From Rhizophagus sp. LPA8_4_AMF (Eukaryota > Glomeromycota > Glomeromycetes > Glomerales > Glomeraceae), in NCBI GenBank assembly GCA_021464525.1, contig JADRCO010000419.1:1-34118 (forward strand): a DNA stretch of 34,118 nucleotides, given 5' to 3'. The notes under the pieces were generated by a model. That model was not told where the DNA came from. It searched no databases and worked only from the letters and a program-made list of their open reading frames with translations. Both the position numbers and the translations under genes were made by a program. Shown one piece after another: positions 22,667 through 33,349 of the stretch; the first letter of the stretch is position 1, and the number at the start of each line of letters is the position of its first letter.

Positions 22667-24367
22667 TTAATTCTTTAAAATTATTGTTGAACTATCGATC
22701 ATTTCTTTTTCTTGTTTATATCCATCACCATATATTTTAAAAAATTGTTCTGCTTTTAAGAAGAACGTACCTTGATTAATGGATTCTCTAATATTCTTGA
22801 AAAATATCGTGTAGTGGAATAAATTATGACTAGAAATAGCACAATGTCATTGTTAATACAAGATTCCATTTCCTTGATTCAACAAAGACAATCCCATTAT
22901 CCAAACGAGCATAAGTATATTACCTCATAAGTAGTACTGTAGCGAGCATTTCATGGGTATTCAATAAATGATGAATATATGCTCGAGTATGATTTTGACA
23001 TGAATAACACTGGCATCCAACCAATAAAGGTTGAGTATCATCACAAAAATTTGAATTCCACAAATTTATTGTTTTTTGATTTTTAGAAGAATCTAAATCA
23101 TTCTTTACATCTAATGAAAACGTAAAAGCATGTCCTGCATCGGTCATTTTGACCGCATAATGTGTATCAAATAAGTCAATTCCCTCAGATACACCTAATA
23201 GAATATCCTCTAATTGAAAGTGAAAATATGAGTAAAACTATTGAAACAATTTATGTTAACGAAAGATATTTATTACGTACCTGGTGCTCCTAGTCCATAT
23301 GCTAAACGAGGTTTATTAGATGGTAGATTGTCGAGTGAACTTTTCAATATATCTATACGTTCTCTCGAAGTATTTCCTAAAAAGTTTCCATTCAGTACGA
23401 ATCCTAACAAGTTTGTAAAACGATATATAAATAAATTACTTTTGTTGTAAATATAAAAAACAGAAAGATTTACATGATTCGTACCCGAAACATTTCTTTT
23501 TGCAGTTTCCTGAGCCGATCTAATTCGTTCTTCCTTATTATTGTGCCCGGTCAAAACTCCAAACACATGGATCCCTTCCTATTAAATAGAAGTCTAACAT
23601 TAAAGAAAAGCTTCCTAAGAAAAACTTTTCGAAAAAAGTAAAACGTATTCAAATATACCTTTACGTTACTAAGCGCATTATCAAGCCATTTTAACGTTCT
23701 ATCAACAGACTTCTTTATCCTTTTCAAACTTGGTACCTCATCCGTAATCTTATCAGCTAAACTAGCAAAAACGTCGGGTTTATATATATTCATATATTCA
23801 ATATATGAATCGGACATAACCTATTTAATTAACAAGTCATTTAAAAGTGGAAAAGTTACTTTGATTAAATGTTAATACTTGCCTGACGCACTCCGTGACA
23901 TGTATATACAGAAACATACTTGTCCGCATTGTTAGATACAGGTTTTAAGTTCCCAGAATCACGAACGTCAATAAATACAAGATACTCTTCAAAATTCAAA
24001 AATTTATGTAATCCATCGGGAAATTGAGTGGAAGGTGGTGGTTGTACATCTATACTTTTGTAAATTAAACAAATAAAAAGGTTAATTAAATAGAATTTTG
24101 CATTATGAATTCGGCATAGATTTCCCGAAGCGAATTGTATAAAAAGTGAATATAAACTCACAAATGCTCCAATGTAATGTTAACAGCTTCAACTAATGGA
24201 ATATTATGCAAATTATCAGGTGTCAAGTGTGGAACACAACCACGACCTGTATAAGCTAGACAATTTGGTGTATCTAATATTATTTTTTGTTCATTTTTTA
24301 TTAAATTCAGCTTTCCCAAACGTAAAGACTTTTCTGAAGCTTTTAATAAATTGAATAGTAATGACAT
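22667..24367 (-). CDS. QTRT2: Queuine tRNA-ribosyltransferase accessory subunit 2
   Basis: Seven exons: 24367-24162, 24054-23883, 23820-23659, 23578-23485, 23403-23281, 23209-22924, 22829-22667; 401 aa, close to the animal length. QTRT2 dimerises with QTRT1 to replace guanine-34 by queuine in His, Asp, Asn and Tyr tRNAs. The match is clear along the protein: DTPNCLAYTGRG..PHLTPDNLHNIP near the N-terminus, RIKKSVDRTLKWLDNAL, EERIRSAQETAKR, and the zinc site C318-x-C320-x2-C323 with H349. That spacing matches TGT enzymes. Intron 2 uses a GC-AG pair (CAG|GCAAGT), needed to keep frame. Intron 4 is 81 bases and free of stops in frame. DLFD (264-267) replaces the DLFE of human QTRT2, but the PTR that follows the nucleophile in catalytic TGTs is AVK here, which argues for the accessory subunit. 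Confidence 0.92.
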
Positions 24368-24689
24368 ATTTCTTTATAAAGTTAATGACGCGCAAAAAAA
24401 AATGATAATTAGGAAATTCGATTGGATGATATTTATTTGATAAATCTGTGCGATGATCGATTTCCTGAAATTGAATGACTATCTAATCATAAGAAATTAC
24501 TTGAAAAGATAAGATTTAAGAAAGAAATTAAGAAAGTAATACAAGAAACAACTTGAAGAAATATACAAAGAGAAGGAATTGTAGAAATATAAAAATAAAG
24601 AACTAAGTAGTATCAATAATATTATAAAAAACCAAATAAGAATTTTCTAGAAAATGGCAAAGTAAAAATACAAGAGGAAAAACAAATCC

Positions 24690-24840
24690 TATTTTGCCTA
24701 TTTTGCCTGTTTTTGCCCTATTTTTGCTTATTTTTGCTTATTTTTTTTTGATTTTTGCCTATTTGCGAATTTATTATATATTGATTTTGTGATTTGTGCC
24801 AAATTTTCTTGCTTATTTTTGCCTATTTTTTATCATTTGA
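24690..24840. repeat. Degenerate TATTTTTGCC-type repeat
   Basis: A string of imperfect copies of a 10-11 base unit, TTTTTGCCTA or TTTTTGCTTA, is seen from 24690 to 24765 and again at about 24808-24830. This is low-complexity tandem sequence with no coding content. Confidence 0.6.
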
Positions 24841-24981
24841 CATGTATTTATTTTTTTAAAAAAAAGTATCAAGAAATATTGCAAAATATATTGGAAAAAG
24901 AAGTAAATGGAATAAATTAAAAAAACAGATTTGATTAACCAGTTGTAATTTAGTTTTAACTTTTAACTATATAATATTAAA

Positions 24982-25120
24982 TACCGTATACATCAGAAAT
25001 TAAGCACCCCCGAAAATAAGCACCCCTGGCCAGAATTATGAAAATTTTGGCCTACATTATGCCGTTCCTGGCCGGAATTACGGTCAAAAAAAGGGTGCTT
25101 AATTTCTGATGTATACGGTA
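24982..25120. mobile_element. MITE-like element with 28-bp perfect terminal inverted repeats
   Basis: The element is 139 bp. It starts TACCGTATACATCAGAAATT, continues AAGCACCC, and ends with the exact reverse complement at 25093-25120. The flanks are ATTAAA at 24976-24981 and ATTAAA at 25121-25126, a possible 6-bp target duplication. It has no coding capacity, and the whole can fold into one long hairpin. Inside, TAAGCACCCC is repeated and CTGGCC(A/G)GAATTA occurs twice. The perfect arms suggest a fairly recent insertion or selection on the arms. The transposase family cannot be named from this copy. Confidence 0.85.
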
Positions 25121-25813
25121 ATTAAATTTAATATTTAAAAATATATAGTAAAGTTTTGAAAAAAATAAACTTGAAATTCATAAATATTAAAATTAAAACT
25201 AAATTTCATGAAACATTTTTTTAATATAAATATTAAAATTAGTAAAATAATTTATAATTTATATGAAATATCAATATTTTCATATAATAATAATTTTAAA
25301 TCAATTATTAGTAAAGGTAGTCTTTTCATTTTAATTAAATTGAATATAATATAATTATATTATAATTGGTTACTATTTGTATTGCATATAATATTCTATA
25401 AATACAGTAAATTAGTAATAAATATTCTGAATGTATAATTTATTTTTTTTTATATAAAATATATTAGATTGGTAATTTTTTATATATATCTCTTAGGAAT
25501 TCATACTTTAATTTGTATGGTAAATAATAAAATAATAAATACAGTATATACCAAAATAATGTTATTAAAAAGAGGATATATGATAACAATTAAAGCATTT
25601 TTTTATGAAGAAATTAAAAAAAAATGCCAGAATGGGAGATATATAAATACAAGTACATATGTAAAAAGGCATTACCTAATACAAATTTTAGAAGGGTAGA
25701 AGATACAATGAATAGAAAATGATGTATGTTTGCATTATTAGATATATATGCTGGTCAAATTAAATTGTAGAAATTTTTTTTATAATAATTTTTTATCGCA
25801 TGATTATACATAA

Positions 25814-26251
25814 TCAAATTAAATGCATATTAGAAATTATACATCTATTCGCCTTCTCTTTGATCGAAATATAGCAATCATTACAATAGTAATAATATTC
25901 TTCTGCAATATTGATTCGATTATTAGATTCTCCATCAGGAATTTTTCCACATTGAGAACAGATGTATTCAAATAAACCGGATGAATTTCCATTGGAAAAT
26001 TACATGTTAAGTTATTATTAACTTTATTAACTTGTTTGCTCTGTTTGCTTACATTGTCACTTTAGTCACTTTATCATCATTACCATTATTAGAAATTTTA
26101 GTTTCATTTGTATTGACTATTGACAGCTAAAAATATCGAAGAATCACGACACACATATTTTCAAATTATCTAAATGTAATTTTGTCTTACTATATAATAC
26201 GCGCCATTTGTTATTTACTTGTCCTTCACATAATTTACAATAATTGTTGGC
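25814..26251 (-). pseudogene. Possible relic of a zinc-finger gene
   Basis: On the minus strand two protein-like pieces lie near each other. One (26251-26144) reads ANNYCKLCEGQVNNKWRVLY and on through a Lys/Leu-rich segment to a stop. The other (about 26000-25814) reads SSGLFEYICSQCGKIPDGES, then a Tyr-rich stretch with CNDC, then a stop. Between them is a polar stretch (NETKISNNGNDDKVTKV). The paired C-x2-C motifs look like coding sequence rather than noise. I could not find splice sites and a start codon that join the pieces, so a decayed host gene is more likely than a live one. A live gene with unusual introns is the alternative. Confidence 0.35.
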
Positions 26252-27126
26252 ATTTTATAAATGTAAAAAAGGAAGGAATCGTTGACATTATGCACCCAAT
26301 ATGACAATATGATCAGATGATCGTTCATTTTCGTAAAACAAAATTTTGTATTACATTACATATTATACGCATGTTAAATAATTTTTATATAGATAAAAAA
26401 ACCGCGTGCCCGCGTTATTTTTAAAATATTGTATTACTAGAATCTAAATATTTTATTTGTCCGGCCTTATATTCCTAAATTATCATATTTTATTAAAGTA
26501 AGTTCATTTATCATTTGAGCAGGGTTGAAAAGCAAGAGAACGTATTAGAATATCGTTGATTCAGATTTTTGACGAAATTATAGAAAGATCAACAAACTCC
26601 GTCAGTTGAATTACATATGCTGCAACAATTAAAATTTGCAATCAAGAACACCAGTATGATTAACTTTGTCATTACATATTAGTGAAGAAAAAAAAATGAT
26701 TTACGGTAATAATAATATAAAATGTTTACTATAATACCAGATTGTAAAGTCCATATGGAATATAGTTGGAGATAATTATTAGTAATTATGAAATCTGAAT
26801 GAACTTGGTGGTACATGTGAACTGAGGGCAGAACAACCAGATAAAAAACACTTTTTTCAATAATTCGGACTCGCACGATTATGGCACGAGATCGAATCTA
26901 TTTTTCAATTCCAAGGAAGTTTTCCGTACGAATTTTCGAGCGATCACGAAGTCACAAATCCGCGTAACCGATAACTCATATAAATTTGGTATAAGTCCAC
27001 ATTTTTTATGTTCGTTATTATCTAAAAATAAATTTATACTGTGAAAATAGAGTTTGCAAATCGGGTACACAAACTAGTATCAATTCACATGCTAAATGTG
27101 AAATCCGCAGATATTATTTCTTTACA

Positions 27127-28243
27127 ATGTCTGGAAATTTCAGTTCTGATTCACTCATGAATTTTCTTAATACAACTTATAGCATATTAATTGAACCATT
27201 TTTGAAATTGTTCAATGTATCTCAGAAAGAATTGACTTACGGAAGAGCCTTTCTTCCTTATTCTCCTACCGAACAAATCGTTCGTTCCTCACCTTATCTT
27301 TATTCAGAATATAAACTCCCTTTCTCTTTCAATGGCACAAAGGATAGTTTTATTCATTATCAAGTCTGGTATTTGCCAACTGCTAAAGTGCAACGTAATG
27401 CAGACGTTTTATATGTTCATGGATTAAACGATTACGGAGGCCGTTTTTCTGAAAATTGTATTCCAATATTAGAGGCAGGTTTTCGTGTTATCGCACTGGA
27501 TTTGCCAGGCTTTGGTCGATCTAGTGGATTACATGCATATGTTACTGATTGGCAAGACTTTATAAAAGCAACCAAACTTGTCGTAGATCATGTCAAGGAA
27601 AAAAATGCAGAAGAAAATCGTCTAAGAAAATTGATTTTATTTGGCGGGTCTCTTGGTGGTTTGATTATTATAGATTATTCTATTAAACATCCAAATACAT
27701 TTGACTCTTTATGTATACAGTGCCCATTAATTCATGTTGCTAATCAGAGTCGACCTAGTAAATTTGCTGAAATTGTTGCTAAATTGATCGGTAATTCTCC
27801 TTTAGGTCGTTTACCTTTAGTAGCTGCACATCGCGGAAAAAGTAGTTCTGATCCGAAAGTTATAGAGGTAATTATATATTATAATACTTTTTTAACTTAT
27901 TGTTGATCCTAATATAATCTTTTTATAGAGATTTCTCTCGGACCCACAAACTTATCATGGAAATTTAAGAGTAGCTACAGGTTTGACATTATTGCATGCT
28001 ACTGAGTGGATACAAACAAAACTTGGAGAAGTTCGCAAACCTTTTTTTGTACAGCATGGTTTATGTGATCGCGTTACTTTATGTGATGGGACTAAAGATT
28101 TATTTGCTCAAGCACAAACTCCGGAAGATCAAAAGGCTATGTTGTTGTATGAGCAATGTGAACATGACATGTTTAGAGATCCATTGGCAGGGGAAAGAGT
28201 TTTGAACGATTTTATAAATTGGCTAATTCAAACAACGAAATAA
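27127..28243 (+). CDS. Monoacylglycerol lipase / lysophospholipase-like alpha/beta hydrolase
   Basis: Two exons, 27127-27867 and 27929-28243; 351 aa. It is a serine hydrolase of the Hydrolase_4 (MGLL/Yju3) type, which releases fatty acid from monoacylglycerols or lysophospholipids. Visible parts are the oxyanion-side HG motif (VLYVHGLNDYGGRFSE, 94-109), the nucleophile elbow GGSLGG with S175, the DPQTYHGNLRVATG lid-proximal motif typical of MGL, the acid D294 in HGLCDRVT, and H326 in CEHDMFRDP. All triad positions are present, so it should be active. An N-terminal extension of about 60 residues (Leu/Phe-rich, possibly membrane-associating) precedes the fold and is longer than in yeast Yju3. 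Substrate is not certain; other S33-type esterases share this pattern. Confidence 0.88.
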
Positions 28244-28868
28244 AGTTAATTATGATAATTATAGAATTTGTCATATATTTTTTTATTATTATTCCATTGA
28301 TACCTGAGAATAACTAAATTATTCAGGGAGGGAATAAGGGAATATCAGTTTACCTCATTATGGATTGATTTGGTGTATATATTAATATATACATACAATT
28401 ATTAGTAATAAAATTTTCCTTATATATTTAGAGGTATTACATTATAGCCAAAATTGGTAAGTCACACGCATCTGTGACTTTTTATAAATCAATTCCATAT
28501 ATATATAATAAAAACGTGTTAAATAACCAAAAAAAAATTTTTATAATAAAACAGCTAATAAAACTAACGAGTATACAATATAATTGGATTTTTTTCTGTA
28601 CAAAAAAGGTAACCATCAGGAAAAAACTTAATATATATAATAAACATCAAATTAATATAAAATTACTTTTTCAAAAAAATAAATGATATAATTTCGCTGA
28701 TTATTAAATACACTAAATACAACAAACGCAAAAGTAATAAATTAAGTCTTATAAAAAAAATCTATGCTATATAAAAACTAATAAATGATTAAATAATGTA
28801 TAGTCCAAATTATAAATCGTATTAATTATGATAATGTCCCGCTTTCCAGAAAAAAAAAATTTTTTTTA
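28244..28868. other. Convergent intergenic region
   Basis: The lipase-like gene (+) and the LIM-RhoGAP gene (-) end towards each other. The stretch is AT-rich. A perfect 8-bp stem with a 6-base loop (AAGTCACA, CGCATC, TGTGACTT) at 28459-28480 is followed by T residues. No gene was seen; the 70-codon frame near 28474 is Lys/Ile/Asn-rich noise. Confidence 0.55.
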
Positions 28869-31800
28869 TCATATAAATCCGGGTCGTTCTCCATTATTTA
28901 TGAACAATGAATTAGCATGTTCGATAATATATTCAACTGCTGCATTCTTGAAATTCATATCAAAAATCTCGGAACTTGGGTCAGGTCCTCGAAATAATGT
29001 AGGTCCAAATACGAGAGAGAGATTTTTGGCAGTCATAAGATTCGTTGCTTCAAATTGTTTTACCCTAAAAAAAATAATATTGCTTAAATATGGTTGAACA
29101 AGAATAAATTAACATGGAATAAAGTGTAAAAACTCTCACCGATATAAATGTTCAATTAAATATTTTGCGGTGGCATAGTTGGCCTTCGGTAGTTGTAATA
29201 ATAATTCTCGAAATTTTTCAATTTTTTCTTCACCATTAGGCATGGCTATAAAAAAAGTTAAAGTTAAATTTATTCCAATTGAAAATTAATATAATAAAAA
29301 ATTTAGTTATGTAGACTTACGAACTAATTCCAAGAAAGTTGGGTATAACTCATAGGTAAACAGGGGATTTGGTAGATCTCGCAAATATTGTTTGAAAACA
29401 CTGGTTACCGCGCTTATGTCATTAAATTGGTCTGGATCATCCAAATCAATTTCTTCACCCTTCTCAAAAGCTGATATAATAGCACGCATTTGTAAGGCTC
29501 CACCGTTTTTTCGATAAATGCCTTCAAGGTCCATTCCTGTTTTTTTTTAAAAAACACCTATATTCTAAATAAGGGCATGAATAAATAAAATATAATTATT
29601 TGATGTATACCTCTAATTTCGACAGCTTTAACACACTTTTGTACAACATTTGGTATATCATCTCCATCCAATTCTGATTGTTTAGTTAAGTCATTACCAA
29701 ATATCAAAGTGCTATTAACATCACTATCTGGATCATTTTCCAAATGGGTCGCTCTGGAAGTAATAGTACAATTTGATGTTACATTATATGAACATTTTAC
29801 ATGAACAGCAAATGAGCATCCTGTTAAAAAAAATTTATTAGTAAAAATGTAAAGAAATAATAAATTATCTTTTAAAAAATTCCCCTAATATACCTGAACA
29901 TTTTAATTCTGCAACACCCCACATTTTTTCGTGACAATAATCACATTTTACAGGATTCGCTAAATTAAATTGTTGCCAATTATGATGACGATTCATTGTA
30001 TAATCTAGCATTTGGCTCATCATTCTCCTCTTTGCCTCATCTCGAGTTTCATTTGATACCGTGGGCAAGCTAATATTAGACGATGAAGTTCCCATCATAT
30101 ATGGTTTGACATCGTTAACTACTACATTTGCATTTGCCAACAGTTTATTTAAAACTTTGCCACCGTTTTTCCACTTAAACTTTTTGGGTGTAACACCGCG
30201 AACTTTCTGTAAAGAATCAATTGATGCACCCTCTGGAGCATCATTATCAAAATTATATATTGAAGGCGTTTTACCATGTCCAGAAATTTTGCCATGATTA
30301 GAAACAGAATCTGTATGATGATGTCCATGTGGTGATTTATTACTTTTGAAAAAGTTGAATGCATTATGATTTTTTCCTTTGTGATGTAATTCAATTTGTT
30401 TTAATAAATCATTGTTCATTTCGGCTAATTCTAGGTTCTTTTCATTTAGTTTTTGTGCTTCTTCGATATACTGGTCTCGTTTATATCGAAGCTTTTCGGT
30501 CTCATGCTTTAATAAATCTCGTTCAGTTTGCAAAGATCTAATCTCTGATAAATAACTCTGTTTGACTTCGTCAAGATGAGTTGAAATATGTCTAGCAAGA
30601 GAAGTTGGAAGATCACTTGTACAATTAGAATTAATTGAAAGAGTCCTGTTATAAAATTTATAAAAGAATTTAACACGTTAATATTCAACAATCATTAAGA
30701 AAACTTTTTTTATTTCATATCATATTTACCCGGCAAGGCCAGCTTGCTTTTCTTTAGCCAATCCTTCGATTTCCTTAATAATTAATTCTTTTTGTACGTT
30801 CATTTCGCTTAAATTATGTTGTATTTCTTGTAATTGTTGTTTTGTAAATCGAGAATTTTTAATCAGTTGTTCCATTTCAGCTTTTTCTTTCTTTAATTCT
30901 TCTATCTGCTGAGTCTGTTTATCAAGTTGTGCACGAATTTGCTCTTCGGTCTTTTTCCTTAGTGTTATTTCATTATTAAATTCTAGAGTGAATTCATCAA
31001 ATGCTCTCTTACTTTCTCTCTATATAATTTATGGAATTTTGTTAATAAATATCATACATAATAATTTAAATATTTATAAATACCTTTATTTTGCGGACGT
31101 TGCTTTCAGCTTCTACCAATTTCTTTTTTGTATCAGCATAAGCTTTTTGTAATTCTTCCAATGGTACATCTTCCGGTTCAGTTATAATTATTTCATTTTC
31201 TCGGCTGGATAATGAAGTTATTGAAGATCCACTGTTCTTTCTGTTCGGTGACATAGGAGAACTGCCGGATGAAAACCCTTCAAAATCTATCGAATCAACA
31301 CCATTTAATATTTTGATATTCTTATCTTTCGAAAAATCTCCCCGCCTATTTTTGCGTTTTTCGTCATTTTGTCCACTCACAACCAGCCTGCTCAAGTCAT
31401 CATCTCCACTTGAGAACGATAATGGCGGTAGTATTGGTGGGCCAAGTTCCGGGCCATTAAAATGACCGCTTTTGCGAGGTACTGGAGGTGCTTTGTTACT
31501 AAGACTAGGTCGAAATCTTGGACTAGTGGGAGAACTAGAACGCGAAGTGGCTGGAGAATCCGGTGTATTTGAATAGTATTCACTGTGTGATGGTGGACTT
31601 AATTGAACATTTGTAGTATTTTCATCAATATGAGGCAAATGCGGGTGACTTTGTTGAATATTCGATGATTTTGCTTTTCGGCTGGAAGAGGAAGATCCGG
31701 CTTTTCGGCTTGAATTATCAGTATCACCGTGATCACTCTTCCTTGATAAGATATCGGTAATATCACTTCGCTGACTAGAAATTGAAAATGTGCGCCCCAT

Positions 31801-33349
31801 ACCACCTTCATAAGGTTCACTTCGAAAGCTTGTAATAGAAGCATTTCTAGTATGAGACCCGGTTGCTTTCCCACGATTTTCAGTTTGTCGAATTTTTGGA
31901 GGGTTATCTAACGATTCATTTTTTTTAGAAAAAAAACCAGTTTTCTTTGAAGTTTCAGAAGAATCTCCACGATTTTTATGCTTATCATCAATCTTAGTAT
32001 GTCCATTAGGTTTCCCTGTAATTTGTTCAAGTGCCTTCGAAGCATTTGAAGAAACCTTTTGTTTGAAAGCATCACTAAGTGAACTGGCATCAAATAAACG
32101 TGAATGTCGACGACCTACGTAGTTTGATGGAGGTAGAGTACGTGCTTTTGGTATTTCCATAGTATCTGAAGATGTTTTTGGTGATATTGATGGTGAAAGA
32201 TTATTTTGTTCGAAAGATCTTTTTGGACGCACGGAACGATCAGGTGGTTCTAACCTGTTAGATTGCTATAATAATTAATTAAATAAATGAGAATTACAAT
32301 AGGTTTTAATGTGAATACATGTAGTTTTGAACTAATTAAATACCTCTGATTCGGCTTCAACCGGTAATGACGGTAAAGACTTTTCCAATACTGATGGTGG
32401 ATTTGAGATTTCTCTCTCCTTTGCTTTCTTTGCTTTGTTGACTCTTTCGTTATGACAAGACATGCAGTATATTCCCTTAAAGTATTGATTTTCAATTATT
32501 AAATGTAATTAGAGAGAAATATATATTTGTAATTTGTGAACCACCATTGTAATTATTCCAAAATTAATTTTTTTTCCAATATATGAATATGACTTTAATA
32601 ATCAACACCACGTGATTTCATTATCATCATCATTATTTCCATAGAAATAAATTACCATAACAACTACTAAGAAAATGGCGGAAAATATTCTTTTTATATA
32701 CTTGTTAATTGTGATGCTGACATTTCATACAATAACGGTCAGGTATTATCATATAAACATACCTGATTTGTTTTAGCAAATATTAAGTCTTCTATTTTAC
32801 TACGACATTGTCGACAACGAAAGCAGTCGACGTGAAATGATTCGTCTCCTAATTAAATACATCAAGGATCAATATTCAGATTAGTTCCATTTTAATTAAT
32901 ATTCGCATCAATTTTAAATTAAATAATTTTGACTAATTTAGTTTATAATTTACATCTCTTATTGAATTTGTCTACAAATATACTAGTTTAATTTCTAACC
33001 TGTCATAATAGCTTCGTTTAATATAGGTTTCTTACAAACATGGCAATTATATGAACAGTTTTCACAGATTGGATTTCCGTCAGATAATAATAAAAGATTA
33101 GAATCATGCTCGACCAAATTATGACACTTAGCACACTGAAAGCTTAAATATGCAGCAAACAAGAAATAAATTAGGAACGTACATTTTCATTTATTATAAA
33201 AAACTGATTCGAGTAACATACCATTGAACATGCCATATACCTTCTCCGAAGGCAACAACGTTTCCTTCTTCAATGAGACGATTACAGCCCATACAACATG
33301 GGTCAATAGTGTCATCATTGTCGTAATTTAAGCTAATGTTATCGACCAT
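28869..33349 (-). CDS. LIM-LIM-coiled coil-C1-RhoGAP protein (Rga1/2-like)
   Basis: Eleven exons: 33349-33222, 33142-33000, 32848-32763, 32475-32344, 32265-31084, 31019-30730, 30645-29894, 29820-29611, 29536-29321, 29245-29140, 29064-28869; 1146 aa. Two LIM domains are at about 18-75 (CMGC..HVQC-FQCAKC..CENC) and 77-127 (CHVC..HVDC-FRC-RQC..CMSC). Residues 130-530 are Ser/Pro-rich and disordered (PPVPRKSG, PPILPPLSF). A coiled coil spans about 530-760. A complete C1 zinc domain at about 874-923 has the full H and Cys pattern, ending HVKCSYNVTSNC. RhoGAP covers about 948-1130 with the arginine finger in EGIYRKNGG, then FKQYLRDLPNPLF and NLMTAKNLSLVFGPTL. It should stimulate GTP hydrolysis by Cdc42/Rho-type GTPases. 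LIM-LIM-RhoGAP is the Rga1/Rga2 plan in yeasts; C1 could add lipid binding. The acting GTPase is not known. Confidence 0.92.

Larger units (their letters stand above)
24368..27126. other. Divergent intergenic region with MITE and gene relic
   Basis: Lies between QTRT2 (-) and the lipase-like gene (+). It contains a pyrimidine-rich degenerate repeat at 24690-24840, a MITE-like element at 24982-25120, very AT-rich DNA from 25130 to 25800, and a zinc-finger gene relic at 25814-26251. The short minus-strand frames at 26679-27070 have no recognisable features and lie where the promoter of the lipase-like gene should be. Confidence 0.6.

Noticed and set aside
25469-25699. 76-codon plus-strand frame in the AT-rich spacer
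   Set aside because: It is Ile/Lys/Tyr-rich as expected from A/T composition and has no recognisable motif.
26679-27070. Two adjacent minus-strand frames of 63 and 65 codons upstream of the lipase-like gene
   Set aside because: No domain, no splice model joining them, and a position in the likely promoter. Kept as unsupported.
28459-28490. Bacterial-type terminator
   Set aside because: The neighbouring genes have spliceosomal introns, so the region is eukaryotic nuclear DNA and this class of signal does not apply.
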